DNA of 64,000 bases. Source: Homarus americanus. Taxonomy: Eukaryota > Arthropoda > Malacostraca > Decapoda > Nephropidae. The DNA lies in contig NW_024754732.1 of assembly GCF_018991925.1 (NCBI RefSeq), positions 82,501 through 146,500 of the forward strand. The letters run 5' to 3'. Within the stretch, counting starts at the first letter, position 1. Each line of letters opens with the position of its first letter. Positions 1 through 11,538 of the stretch are shown here, one piece after another. Under the pieces are notes generated by a model that searched no databases, had not been told where the DNA came from, and saw nothing but the letters and a program-made list of their open reading frames with translations. The position numbers were made by a program, and so were the translations under genes.

Positions 1-41
1 CCTCCCTCCCATCACCTGGTTCTTGGTCAAAATCATCATGG

Positions 42-43
<2 letters not shown>

Positions 44-123
<80 letters not shown>
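44..123. repeat. (GT)n microsatellite
   Basis: About 40 uninterrupted GT units. It is the first of many long dinucleotide tracts in the window. Confidence 0.97.
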
Positions 124-126
<3 letters not shown>

Positions 127-310
127 GCTACTTGATGCCATCGCCTGGGGATTCCTGTGAACTTAGGTAATGTCCTGCATCTCTCTCCTCCAGGTTTCCA
201 GATCAATTAAAATTCCTTCATTACATTTTTTTCGTCTTTTAATTAAGGAAATACAAATAATTTACTTAATGGCGTTATTATATCATTAATTAAGGTACAA
301 AATTAACTTA
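124..310. other. No gene seen
   Basis: Unique AT-rich sequence without a convincing reading frame. Confidence 0.5.
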
Positions 311-480
311 AGATTACCTGAGAATCCATTTTAGTGTCGTAACTTAAGTGGGAATACCTGAGAATCCAAATCTTTGTGCCGTAACTTAAGTGGGAATAAT
401 TGGATGGTTCTCACGTCTAGACAGTTACGAGAAAATATTTAACGTAGGAACCTTTGAGAGTCCAACAAGAAGCAATGGAC
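311..480 (-). repeat. Dispersed repeat, two tandem partial copies
   Basis: Two adjacent copies begin CCTGAGAATCCA and end AACTTAAGTGGGAATA. A block reading AGGAACCTTTGAGAG follows at about 445-460. The reverse complements of both blocks recur at about 48065-48130, so this is a dispersed repeat family rather than unique DNA. Its class is unknown. Confidence 0.7.
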
Positions 481-559
481 AGGTTATCCCGGGAAAGGTA
501 AACACACTGACTATTTTATACCTCTGAGAGTGGACTGGTAACTGTCAACAACTCAGGGA

Positions 560-1312
560 AGACTGGTAACTGGTTGTGGTGGCGGTGATGGTAGTGGTGG
601 TGATAGTGGGGCTATAGAGAGGAGAGGTGGTGGTAGTGGTGGTAGTAGTGGTTGTGATGATGGTGGTAGTGGTGGTGGTAGTGGTTGTGATGGTGGTGGT
701 AGTGGTGGTGGTAGTGGATGTGGTGATGATGGTGGTAGTGGTGGTGGTAGTGGTGGATGGTGGTGGTAGTGGTGGTGGTAGTAGTGGTTGCGACGTGGTG
801 GTGGTAGTGGTTGTGATGGTTGGCAGTGGTTGTGGTGATGATAGTGTAGTGGTGGTGGTAGTAGTGGTGTGATGGTGGTGGTATAGTGGTGGTGGTATGG
901 TAGGTGGGGTAGTGGTCAGATGGTAGCAGGCATGGTGGTGGTGACTAGTAGTGGTTGATGGTGGCAGAGTAGTGGTGGTAGATGGTGGTGGCAGTAGTGG
1001 TGGTTGGTGGTGGTGATGGTGGTAGTGGTGGTAGTGGTTGTGGTGATGATGGTGGTAGTGGTGGCGGCAGTGGTCAGATGGTGGTGGAGTAGTGGTGGTG
1101 GCAGTGGTTGTGGTGGTGGTAGTGGTGGTGGTATTGGTGATGTATGATGTGGTAGTGGTGGTGGTAGTGGTTGTGATGGTGGTGGTAGTGGTGGTAGTAG
1201 TGGTTGTGATGATGGTGGTAGTAGTGGTTGTGATGATGGTGGTAGTGGTGGTGGTAGTGGTTGTGATGATGGTGGTAGTGGTGGTGGTGGTAGTGGTAGT
1301 AGTAGTGGGAAT
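560..1312. repeat. Imperfect GGT/GTA trinucleotide array
   Basis: About 750 bp of GTGGTGGTAGTG-type trinucleotides with sporadic GAT and GTT units. All frames are open because the unit is 3 nt, giving poly-Thr, poly-Val or poly-Gly translations that I do not regard as proteins. One strand is strongly G-rich. Confidence 0.9.
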
Positions 1313-1846
1313 ACCTCCTTCTCCCCCCTCCATCTTCTTAATTCTTCCCCTTGTTCTTCCTCCCTCCCGTTACTTCCTCCTTCCTTACTCTTCTTCCTCT
1401 TTCCCTTCACTTCCTATCCCTTCTTCCCCCCTCCCTCACTTCCCCTCCCCTCCCCTCCCACCCCCACACTATTTTTATCTCCCTCGCTTCTATGTCCCTT
1501 CCACTTTTATTCATTTTTTCCTTCTTGTTCCTTCGTAATTTTTGACCAAGAAAGTTTGTTTGGTGATTATATTAACCCCCGCCTTGTTTGTTTCAGGTGT
1601 CTAGGATCTTCTTGTTTGTTTGTCTTGTTTGCTTCGTATAATCTTCCCTTTGTTTTGTTTGGAATTTTTTCTCGTGTTTTTTTTCTTCTTCTTCTTTGTT
1701 TACATTTGGAGAAGCAACGACCCTCTTCTTCTTCTTCTTCCTCTTCCTTCTCATTCATTCCCTCTTTCTTCTTCTCCTTCTTCTTCTTCTTCTTTCCTTT
1801 CAGTGTTTCGTGTGACAAAATGAAAAGGAAGGAGACAAACAGACAA

Positions 1847-1855
<9 letters not shown>
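1313..1855. repeat. Pyrimidine-rich tract with (TTC)n
   Basis: C/T-rich DNA from 1313 to 1545. Unique T-rich DNA follows, then (CTT)n runs at about 1685-1800. No supported gene. Confidence 0.75.

Positions 1856-1905
<50 letters not shown>
1856..1905. repeat. (GA)n microsatellite
   Basis: About 25 uninterrupted GA units. Confidence 0.95.
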
Positions 1906-1909
<4 letters not shown>

Positions 1910-2689
1910 CCGAGACATACAAATAATTTCCCACCATTACCACATACCAACACTGTCACCTGTACACACCTTATGTAGGTCTGTGTTATGTGTGTATGAG
2001 TCTGTGTGTGTTGTGTATGAGTGTATGATTCTGTGTATGTTTGTTCACTTGGATGTTTGTGTTTTGTTTGTTGGCTGCATGTTTGCAATAACAACAACAA
2101 CAATAACAAAATAACAAAGGCTCTTTAAAGTGTGAGTCCGTTTGTTTACATTCGGTCAGCTGATTAAGGCGCGACACACCTGTTTACTACACTACACGGT
2201 CCCCTGATCAGCTGACACACTCATTCAAGAACCAGCGGAGGTGTGAGAGGTTGTAGGTGAGGTAATGTGAGGTGTAAGAAATAGAGGAAGAGAGAGTGGG
2301 GAAGGGGAGAGAGAGGGGATGATGTGAGAGAGAGAGAGGGAGGTGAGAGAGAGAAGGAGAGATGAAAGAGAGAGAGAAAGAGAGAGAGAGAGATAAATGA
2401 AAGCAGGTAGGTAATTAATTAGATAAATAGATGTACCTGACTCCATGTAAACACTGATCAGCTGATTCACACAAGACAAACATTAGCCAGCTGATTGAGG
2501 CAGGTAGGCATGGGAGTGTTCTAATTAGGGTAGGTACAGGTGAGAGTGAGTGTGGGAAAGTGGGGGAAGGGGGGGGTGCGTGGGAGAGATAACTGTGAGA
2601 AACGGAGAGGGAGAAATAGCGATGGAATGGGGGTATGTGAGAGTAAACGAGATGGGGAGGGACGGAATAGAGTGGGTTAGGTGGAAGGG

Positions 2690-2728
<39 letters not shown>

Positions 2729-3082
2729 ACTAGAGAAAGAGAGAGAGAGAGAGACCTACAGTATCAAGCAATAGGTCAGTGAGTCAGTCGACGAGGCTTT
2801 ACCAACACAGGAGACACAATAACAATGTTGGTCACCTGTGCTTGTAATTAACGCCCTGAGACACGCACGAGACACCCCTCCCCGCCACCCACGGACACGG
2901 ACAGTAAACCACCGAGGCTCTGGGACGTGTCTAGTGTCCACGGAAGCCCCTGGGAGGGTGTTTGTGGGGTTGTAGGCCGGAACAACAGCACCAGCAGAGA
3001 GATGTATGGGGGTCACCACGCCTCAGTGAGAAAGGGTTGAGGGTGTGTTGACATTCCTGATCTAATTGGGTGAAGGTTGAGA
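1906..3082. other. No gene seen; purine-rich and GACA repeats
   Basis: Contains a GA-rich block at 2278-2392 and a (GACA)n microsatellite at about 2690-2728. The remainder is unique. CAGGTG/CACCTG hexamers and CAGCTGAT words recur. No supported reading frame. Confidence 0.6.
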
Positions 3083-3160
3083 GGGTGTGTTGGTGATAGT
3101 GGTGGTGATAGTGGTGGTGATAGTGGTGGTGATAGTGGTGGTGATAGTGGTGGTGGTGGT
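3083..3160. repeat. 12-bp GGTGGTGATAGT repeat
   Basis: About six perfect 12-bp units. The same motif in reverse orientation makes up much of 61338-61495. Confidence 0.9.
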
Positions 3161-3844
3161 GACGTGATAGTGATCGTGATGACAGTGGGAGTGGTGGTGG
3201 TGATGATGTATCTCAAATATCTTTTTAAACGTCTATTTAATCTCCAACTTCTCTTCAAATTAAAGTTAGACGATATAAGAAATAAGTCAATCATCATCAA
3301 ACTGTTTAATAACTCCCGTAGGAAAAAAAATATCCCAGCGATCTCTTCCCGCCATTTTCAGTGAGTTGCCAGAACCCAAAACACAAACAATAAACATCAA
3401 TATTATTTCCACCTTAATCTTCCCGACGACAAATTTAACGATTATCAATTTACAAAAAATAAACTATAATTTTGTATGTATTTTTTTTATATAAGTACAA
3501 ACTAAAACGACAGATGTAATAAAAAAGAAAAAGAAAATAATTGGAGTTGATGGAGAGGAGGAGTGAGATGATGCAGTTTAACTCCCACGCTGGCGAAGGT
3601 GTACGTCAGGCAGTGTGTTCTAGGCGGTCACACGCTGAGAACGGGTGACCCTCTTCCTCCCGGGGCCCCGTTCTATGCCTAATCGAGAAAACTAGATCAT
3701 TGGACTAGACTAGAACACTCCTAGATGACTCGGACCAAAGGTGTAGAAATAGACGTAGTGGCCAGACAGACAGACAGACAGACAGACAATGAGTCACGTC
3801 AACACAGACAGGAAAACTAGGGCACACACACAGGCACGCACACA

Positions 3845-3891
<47 letters not shown>

Positions 3892-4228
3892 CTTTCACTC
3901 TTCCCTCTCCTCTCCTCTCCTTCCCTTCTCCTCCCCTTCCTTCACCTCTTCTTCCCACCCCTTCCCTCCTCCCACACCAGCATCACGGGTGTCAGGGTCA
4001 AAGGTCAGAGGTCAGGGCGAGGTGCTATCGATCAGGGTATTCAAAAGGGACGGTCGTAAGGATGGACGTAGAAGGTATTTACGAGGGGGAGGGAAGGGGC
4101 AGGTCGGAGCGTGGTCGTACGGCTGCCAGGGGATGGTCGTACGTCGTAAAAGAGAACACTGGGTTAATTTAAAGAACTATTTATAAAAACTAGATAATTT
4201 ATTGAATTGTGTGTAAAATACTGATAGG
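3161..4228. other. No gene seen; CAGA and CA microsatellites
   Basis: AT-rich unique DNA to about 3720, (CAGA)n at 3762-3788, (CA)n at 3848-3888, then a CT-rich block to 3975. Nothing coding is supported. Confidence 0.6.
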
Positions 4229-4269
4229 GTGAAGAGAGAGAGAGAGAGAGAGAGAGAAGCTGTCAAGTG

Positions 4270-4862
4270 CAAACAGGTGCTGTGAGGTCACGACACAACA
4301 CCTGTATGACCCTGCTGTATGGTACCAGTGCTGTGAGGTCACGACACAACACCTGTATGAGCCCAGTGCTGTGAGGTCACGACACAACACCTGTATGACC
4401 CAGTGCTGTGAGGTATATGGTGCCAGTGCTGTGAGGTCACGACACCTGTATGACCCTGCTATATGGTACCAGTGCTGTGAGGTCACGACACAACACCTGT
4501 ATGACCCTGCTATATGGTGCCAGTGCTGTGAGGTCACGACACAACACCTGTATGACCCTGCTATATGGTACCAGTGCTGTGAGGTCACGACACAACACCT
4601 GTATGACCCTGCTATATGGTACCAGTGCTGTGAGGTCACGACACAACACCTGTATGACCCTGCTATATGGTGCCAGTGCTGTGAGGTCACGACACAACAC
4701 CTGTATGACCCTGCTATATGGTACCAGTGCTGTGAGGTCACGACACAACACCTGTATGACCCTGCTATATGGTACCAGTGCTGTGAGGTCACGACACAAC
4801 ACCTGTATGACCCTGCTATATGGTGCCAGTGCTGTGAGGTCACGACACAGCACCAGCACCAG
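4270..4862 (+). repeat. 51-bp minisatellite with AGGTCA half-sites
   Basis: Roughly eleven copies of a 51-bp unit. The first few are shortened and the later ones nearly identical, with a single A/G change in GGTACC or GGTGCC. Each unit carries TGAGGTCACG, which contains the nuclear-receptor half-site AGGTCA, and CACCTG, an E-box form. The period is a multiple of 3, so both strands have long open frames (a 17-residue repeat). These are by-products of the period. Flanked on the left by (GA)n at 4230-4258. Confidence 0.95.
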
Positions 4863-5690
4863 GCCATGACGACCGTGGGAACCTCGTCTGAGACACACAC
4901 ATCTCCAGCCACCGCTCAGATCATCACTCCTCGGGTTATCATACACCTGGCAACTTGTGTGGAATGTTTTGTTGCGTGATCGTACGTTTGACAAATAAGT
5001 GTCGTATTGTCTTTGATATTATTATTGTTGTTGTAGTTAGTGACGCTATTGTTGTTGTAGTTAGTGACGTTATTGTTGTTGGCTGTGTTGTGGTGCAGCT
5101 GGGACCTTCTTGTGTTATATATGAGGAAATATAGTTTTGTCTTTGTTATTTTTGTGTTTTTCTTGTTCTTGTTACATTGTTTGGGGAATAAATATCGTTC
5201 TGTTTTTATTATTGTCATTGTTCTTTTTGTTTATGTCGTAATTATTTTTCTTGTTCTTTCTCGTGCAGCTGGCAACAAGTGATATCTTACTATAATCATC
5301 ATACATCTGGTAACTATGAATGCTTCGCTGCGGTTATCATACAGTACAAATTGGCGCCATAAAATAACTCTTCACTCTAATGACTCTAATGGTGTCTTAC
5401 GAAATTATTTTATTATAGAACAAAAAAAAAACAACACATAAATAACAGTCTTAACACGCCATTGTTATTGTGTATTAAAGAACCAAAGTTTTTTATATAT
5501 TTATCTTTCGGTGTTGAGTGTTATCGTTCATCTGGCAGTCAAGGTGTGTGGGGGGGTGGTCACTGTTATCGTTGATCTCCGCACCATAGTATTTATTGGT
5601 TGGTGTTATCTTTGTTATCTTTATTGAATGGCCTTAACTTTTTATTAACTCCTACGATATATATTGGAGGGATTTTTTCACTGTGTGTCT
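4863..5690. other. No gene seen
   Basis: T-rich DNA with GTTGTTGTAGTTAGTGACG repeated twice at about 5020-5075. No convincing coding potential. Confidence 0.5.
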
Positions 5691-6060
5691 GTCTATCTGT
5701 CTGTCTGTCTGTCTGTCTGCCTAACGCTATTTCGGATCAGCGTCACAGGTCTCTCTCTCTCTCTCTCTCTCTCTTTGGTGGTGGGGGAGAGGGGGGAGTA
5801 CCACAGGTTAAAGAGCACTTAATTAGCCAATTAGCCACTACACCACAGTACAAATTGTAGAAGCCTACGGGTGTCTACAGGGTGGAGGAGTGGGAGGGAG
5901 AAGGTGAGGGAGAGGGGGAGAAGGTGAGGGAGAGAGGGAGAAAGTGGTGGTGAGAGGGAGAGGGTGGTGGTGAGGGAGAGGGGAGGGAGAAGATGGTGGT
6001 GAGGGAGAGGGTGGTGGTGAGGGAGAGACGGGGGAGAAGGTGAGGGAGTGAGGGGAAGGG
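5691..6060. repeat. TGTC and CT microsatellites and purine-rich minisatellite
   Basis: (TGTC)n at about 5692-5718 and (CT)n at 5752-5776. From 5880 to 6060 there is a degenerate GGGAGAAGGTGAGGGAGA array, one strand almost pure purine. Confidence 0.85.
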
Positions 6061-6603
6061 GAGGTGATAGCGGTGGGAGAGGGAAGATGAGGGTGGTAAT
6101 AACGGGGGGAGAGAGAGAGCGAGAGAGATAACCAGACAAACAGACAGACAAAAAAGACAGAGATAGTAATAGGGAAGTGATGAGGGGTGAGAAGATGATG
6201 ATGATGCTGGTGATGGTGACAAGATGATGATGACAGGGATGATGAAGGGCAGTAAATGGTGAAGACTTATGATGGTAAGGGGCCAGAAATATAGTGATGA
6301 AGGACATGCAAATAGTGAAGGACTAGCGGATGGTGAAGGGAACGGCTGAGGGCTAATGGTGACCAGAGGAACCAGTACACACAACGCCTGGAGGAGGAAG
6401 AGGAGTTGGGGGGGTGAGGAGGGTGAGGACGCCTACTGCTTCAGGATATCCTAGGAGAGAGTGTAGGACCTTGAGGGACGCCGTTGAGGTACTGTAGCTG
6501 AGGGCAAGGACGTCTCCCAGGCCTCGGTACAGTACTACTAGACAATTACCCTGAAGAACATCGCCAGAGGGGGCATTCAGCAACGCCTGGCCTTCCCTTC
6601 GTT

Positions 6604-6684
6604 CATGGAAGTTACGCCACACGAATGTTTCTCTCAACCCCACAATGACACGTTTATGGTAGCTACGCCAGACGAACGTTCGCC
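6604..6684 (-). repeat. Dispersed CGTTCGTCTGGC repeat, two diverged copies
   Basis: Positions 6655-6684 match 45916-45945 at about 27 of 30 bases (shared core TATGGTAGCTACGCCAGACG). A more diverged copy sits at 6604-6629. The core word GCCAGACGA(A/T)CGTTC also occurs at 58478-58493, with an inverted copy at 58419-58431. Element type unknown. Confidence 0.7.
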
Positions 6685-7155
6685 TACCTTCTGCCAGATG
6701 TGTCGGTCTTCTCGGACTATTCCTTGACACTGGGTCACGCAGTTCGTTAACTCAGGGTGTGGTTGTTGTGTTGGCAACAGCTTCTACACCTTAAACAAAT
6801 TCACGCCTAGGTGGCCCTTGCGCCAGCCATCCTCGATTTCGAGGGGCTTCCATTATTATAATTAATACTAAAAAAGAAAACACACAAACACACACATAAG
6901 AAATCCATCAAAACCCCAAGTGACAGATGGGAGGGAGGGAAGCACTACTACCACCACAGTATCATCCACGGGTGAAGAAAGCTACCGTACACTACACCAG
7001 GGGAATAAACCCACGACCATTGCCCTAATTACACGAGTCTCCCCCTCCTTCATGGGCAGCTGAGAGAAAACGGATATATATAAACATTAACACGTGGCCT
7101 GGGGTATGGTGGAGGCACACGGGAGCGTTCTGTTGATTAGTAAACCTGGGTAATT
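6685..7155. other. No gene seen
   Basis: Unique sequence with a TATATATAAA word at about 7074-7083. No reading frame can be tied to it. Confidence 0.4.
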
Positions 7156-7158
7156 ACG

Positions 7159-7162
7159 CTGT

Positions 7163-7208
<46 letters not shown>

Positions 7209-7232
7209 TTTGAACTACAACCACTACTACTA

Positions 7233-7268
<36 letters not shown>
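7159..7268. repeat. Inverted (GT)n / (AC)n pair
   Basis: A (GT)n tract at 7159-7206 is followed after about 28 nt by an (AC)n tract at 7236-7268. The two can pair as a long hairpin. Both are also classical Z-DNA-forming sequences. A CT-rich block follows to 7440. Confidence 0.92.
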
Positions 7269-7270
<2 letters not shown>

Positions 7271-7624
7271 CTCCCGGTTTTTCCCCTCCATCCCCCCTCT
7301 TCCCTTCTTCACCTCTTCCTCCCCTCCACTCTCTTCCTTCATCCCTCTTTCTCCCTCTATCCCCCTCCCCTCCACCTCTTCCTCCCCTCCCCTCCACCTC
7401 TTCTTCCTCCACTTCCCCTCACTCCCCACCCCCTCCACTCCTAAAGGACGCCATAAATCCTGGAGTGTAACCGTCCAGGCATCAGATTCAGTCAACAACA
7501 CGAGCGTGCATAGTCCCTCCTGACGATGCCGTGATGAATGCCCTCGTGATGCGGAAATGTCACAAGTGGTCACGCCAACACCTACTGCGTGGTGAGTGAG
7601 GAATACCCCCCTCCCTGTCCCCCG

Positions 7625-7930
7625 TGTGTTGACAGTGTGTGGCAGAGTGTGAGTGTGAGCCAGTGATTTGTGAGGCAGAGAGTGTGAGTGTGTGGTAGAG
7701 TGTGTGAGTGTGAGGCAGAGTGTGAGGTGTGTGGCTAGTCTGAAGCAGAGTGTGAAGCGTGAGGCATATTCTGGGGTATAGTATGAAGCAAGAGGCATAG
7801 TGTAAAGCGAGAGGCATAATGTGAAGCATGAGGCAGAGTCTGAGGCATAGTGTGAAGCATGAGGCAGAGTCTGAGGCATTGTGTGAAGCATCAGGCATAG
7901 TGTGGGACATAAGGCATAGTGTGGGACAGA
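7625..7930. repeat. Degenerate minisatellite, GTGTGAAGCATGAGGCA type
   Basis: About twenty short units of 14-17 bp built from GTGTGAGGCAGAGT and TGAGGCATAGTGTGAAGC. The long minus-strand frames here are repeat translations. Confidence 0.85.
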
Positions 7931-7931
7931 T

Positions 7932-8004
<73 letters not shown>
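7932..8004. repeat. (GT)n microsatellite
   Basis: About 36 GT units, pure. Confidence 0.97.
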
Positions 8005-8006
<2 letters not shown>

Positions 8007-8833
8007 ACGAAAATATAATCAATCCCCAAGTTTCCCAGCGACATACACGACTCCCCAATCAACACCCCCCTCCCCCCAAACAACAACACAAACAAGGATA
8101 ATCAACATAAACAAGGTAAACCTGAACATACCTGAGTCGTAGTGTGTTACTGTCCCTCGAGAAGTTGTTAATTACACTTACCTGGAAACAAAAGACAATC
8201 AATAACTTTTACCTGTCCGACCGTCTCCCTCACACTTACAGATAACAATATCGCATTTCCAATTAACTAATAAGAACATAAAATGGTGGAATTATTGTTT
8301 GATTGAGTTATTATCGAATTATATGAGTTAATTAATGAGTTATGGTGATAGTAGGAGTGTTTACCTTGCATTGAAGGGAGAGAGGAAGCCTTGACGTCTT
8401 GCCTGTATAAACGATGATTATTTCCGTGTCGTAATCCAGTGATCTGAAATAACACTTTCTTCATTAATCCGCATATAATCGTTACTAATTTTATACCTAA
8501 TTACTTTAATAATCTGTAAACTATCTCTCAAAAGAAATAAAATAGAGAGAAAATATCAATCTCTTAAAACAAAAGTAAAACTCTTCAACACAAACCGACA
8601 TTAACACCAATCCAACGGGCTTACTTGTACGGCGACATTGTTGAATAAATTTAAAGTGATTTGCATTAATTTTTTTTTCAAACACTCATGAAAGTTTGCA
8701 CCAACAACGCGGTCACTTCAGTCTACGGTCCAATGGCAAGGGGAGCCGTAGTGTTTGATCAGACGCTGAGAATTCACAAGACAGGAGAGAAATTGGTATC
8801 GTGAAATTAGTTGAATTTTGAGGTAATGCTGTG
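8005..8833. other. No gene seen
   Basis: AT-rich unique DNA. No supported exon. Confidence 0.5.
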
Positions 8834-8861
8834 GTGTGTGTGTGTGTGTGTGTGTGTGTGT
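8834..8861. repeat. (TG)n next to LINE 5' truncation
   Basis: About 14 units, ending some 55 bp upstream of where LINE homology starts. Confidence 0.9.
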
Positions 8862-8914
8862 TCTTCTTCTACAGAAAACGGAGAAAAACGACACAAAATA
8901 TGCCGATTTAACTG

Positions 8915-9841
8915 AGACATCTTGTTCATAATCTACATAAACGATCTAAATACTGGGATCAGCAGTGACATAAGCAAGTTTGCGGATGACACCAAAATAG
9001 GGCGGCAGATTAATTCAGGGCAGGATGCAAATGCATTACAGGAGGATGTAAATAAACTGCAGGGGTGGTCTAAAAAATGGCAAATGAAATTCAACACCAG
9101 CAAGTGCAGCGTACTTAATATTGGAAGAACAAATACTGTCAATGTATACAGCCTTAACAACATCAACCTAGAGAAGTCGACTTGTGAAAGAGAATTAGGG
9201 GTACTTGTAAGCCCGGACGTACGGCCTAGAAAACAGTGCGTTAATGTTCGAAATAAGGCAAACAGAGTATTGGGTTTTATATCTAGAAGTGTAAGTAATA
9301 AGAGTGCAGAGGCCTTATTGCAACTATATCTTGCGCTAGTCAGGCCTCACCTCGATTATGCGGTTCAGTTCTGGTGCCCTTATTATAGAATGGATATCAA
9401 TTCACTAGAGTCGGTGCAGCGAAGAATGACGAAAATGATTCCGGGACTAGGTAAAGAAACTTAACTTGCATTCCCTAGAAAGACGAAGAGTGCGGGGAGA
9501 TATGATAGAAGTATTTAAGTGGGTGAAAGGAATCAATAAAGGGGATATAGATAAATTCTTATAATATCCGAGCAGGATAGGACTCGTAGCAACGGATTTA
9601 AGTTGGATAAGTTTAGGTTTAAGAGGGAGATAGGAAGAAACTGCTTCACAAATAGGGTGGTGGACGAGTGTAACAAGCTTAGCAACTTTGTAGTAAGTGC
9701 GGGAACTCTGGAAGTTTCAAAAGGAGGCTAGATAGATTCACGGATGATAGAGAGTGGTAGTAACTCTCCACAGGAGCTGCCATGCACAGGCCAACCGGCC
9801 TATTTCAGACTCCTTATTTTCTTATGTTCTTATGTTCTTAT
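8915..9841 (+). mobile_element. CR1-like non-LTR retrotransposon, 5'-truncated 3' end
   Basis: Encodes the C-terminal half of a LINE reverse transcriptase. The catalytic block reads FADDTKI, with F-A-D-D at 8979-8990. It is followed by the thumb-like region with QGWSKKWQMKFN, RELGVLVSPD, and LYLALVRPHLDYAVQFW. The frame runs to a stop at 9462-9464. Similarity resumes one frame over at about 9455 (KKLNLHSLERRRVRGDMIEV), so there is a frameshift, probably with a small in-frame loss. After coding, a stop-riddled tail leads to tandem TTCTTATG units at 9818-9841, the 3' end of the element. Upstream endonuclease and RT fingers are missing. The family assignment (CR1/L2 group) is from remembered motifs. 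The copy is inactive. Confidence 0.92.
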
Positions 9842-11017
9842 AACTAAAGAAAACAAGAAAATTAATCCCAGGAAACGAGAAATTCATCCTAGGAAAAATA
9901 CAATTACGAGACAACCAAAACGATAATACATCCAACTCATACGACAACGTAAACAATAAACCACCCTGACGTAACAGACACGACGAATATCTAACACAAT
10001 CTAACATTAAAACAGTAAATTACAAACAAATTTAAACAAAATTAATAATGAAAGCTCAGCAATGCACACAAACAAGGAAACAAGCAAGAAAGCAAACAGC
10101 AACCTTTACTGAATGTATATAATCACGCACTGGCAACTATAAAGCTTCTCCACGGGTGATTGAAGCTTATAATGCCTGGCGAAGCGTGGTTGTTAGCCTG
10201 GCGAAGTGTGGCAGATGGGCGTGTGTGTGTGTGTAAAGGGAATGTTGGAAAAGAGTAAATAATTGAAGAGGAAAAGCAATGTGAAAGACAATTAGTTACC
10301 TGGAGTTATTAACGCAAATACCTTTAACGCAAATTACGCTGTGACACAAATACCTATGACGCAAATTTACGCCCCTTGAAGCACAAATTCACCACACACA
10401 CGCATTCAAGAATCTGTGTGACATCAAATTAAACTGTGCTGGGTGGCGCATCTCTAAAATTCAGTCGTGTGTATCTAAAACTGTACTGGATAATATATTT
10501 GGGAGATTCTTAACGGCATATGGTGTTAAAATATTTATTGGAGTATATCTTTTATAATGTGCTGGATGATATATGTATATGTGAAGATTATGAGTATGTT
10601 TTGGGTTGATTGTCAAAGTAGCGGCGTTTATTTCCATCTGTGGCTGAAAACTGGGATGCCTAATCTTCATATAATCCACAAAAAAGAAAATTGAAAAGCG
10701 CTGGTAAATATCTTCAAGGAGTCCCCCCCCCCCGACCCCTCTCCCCCTCAAGACTTCCAACACACCCACGTCAAGACAAACAGTGTGGGATAGTCCCCTT
10801 GGCGTAGGTACCTAATTACCCACCCACTCCAAGGCCACACTGTGTTACGCCCTCAAGAAAAGTGGTGGGTGGGGGGGGGGGTTCTTAAGACGCCCATCTA
10901 CGCCCACACACCCACACACCCACACCTTAAATGTAGCTGAACTAACTACCTTCACCGCTAGTTCCCTATGTTAAAAAAATACGAAAAAATAGGGGTTTTA
11001 CGACACTGTTTTAAGGT

Positions 11018-11018
<1 letters not shown>
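9842..11018. other. No gene seen
   Basis: AT-rich unique DNA, with short (GT)n at about 10219-10234, a C-run at 10722-10733 and a G-run at 10871-10880. The reading frames are short and lack recognisable similarity. Confidence 0.5.
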
Positions 11019-11072
<54 letters not shown>

Positions 11073-11149
11073 CCTACTACTACTACATACACAAAACAAA
11101 CACACAAACACTACAAAACATCAACACAACTGTACTACCATTACATGTA

Positions 11150-11188
<39 letters not shown>
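11019..11188. repeat. Inverted (GT)n / (AC)n pair
   Basis: (GT)n at 11019-11068 and (AC)n at 11152-11188, in the same inverted arrangement as 7159-7268. Further (AC)n at 11401-11431 and (GT)n at 11503-11534. Confidence 0.92.
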
Positions 11189-11190
<2 letters not shown>

Positions 11191-11399
11191 GGTACATCAA
11201 CATCGAATGGGTAGAAAGCAGGAATGATGTGGTACGTGCCTGGAGGGTTAATGGGTTAAGGGTGTTGTGGTGCAGGAAACCATTAACGCCATCATACTCA
11301 GGTATAATAACGTTAAATACAGGTACAGAAGAGGTACAGGAACAGTAGCGCAGGTATTGACTCCACACCTTGTTTAATATAAGAAACTCGTATCGTTTA

Positions 11400-11433
<34 letters not shown>

Positions 11434-11500
11434 CCGGAATCAAGTGACAATCATTTCTTATGCAAATTACGAAGGAGGTGGGAATTTGCATACAAGTGAG

Positions 11501-11534
<34 letters not shown>

Positions 11535-11538
<4 letters not shown>

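Noticed and set aside
545..1538. Long poly-Thr, poly-Val and His/Pro-rich reading frames on both strands
   Set aside because: They are translations of a GGT/GTA trinucleotide array that is open in every frame. No start context, leader or domain.
4199..4994. Four overlapping long ORFs with a 17-residue repeat; also considered a CRISPR array
   Set aside because: The 51-bp period is a multiple of three, so all frames stay open. Units are contiguous with no spacers, and the genome is eukaryotic.
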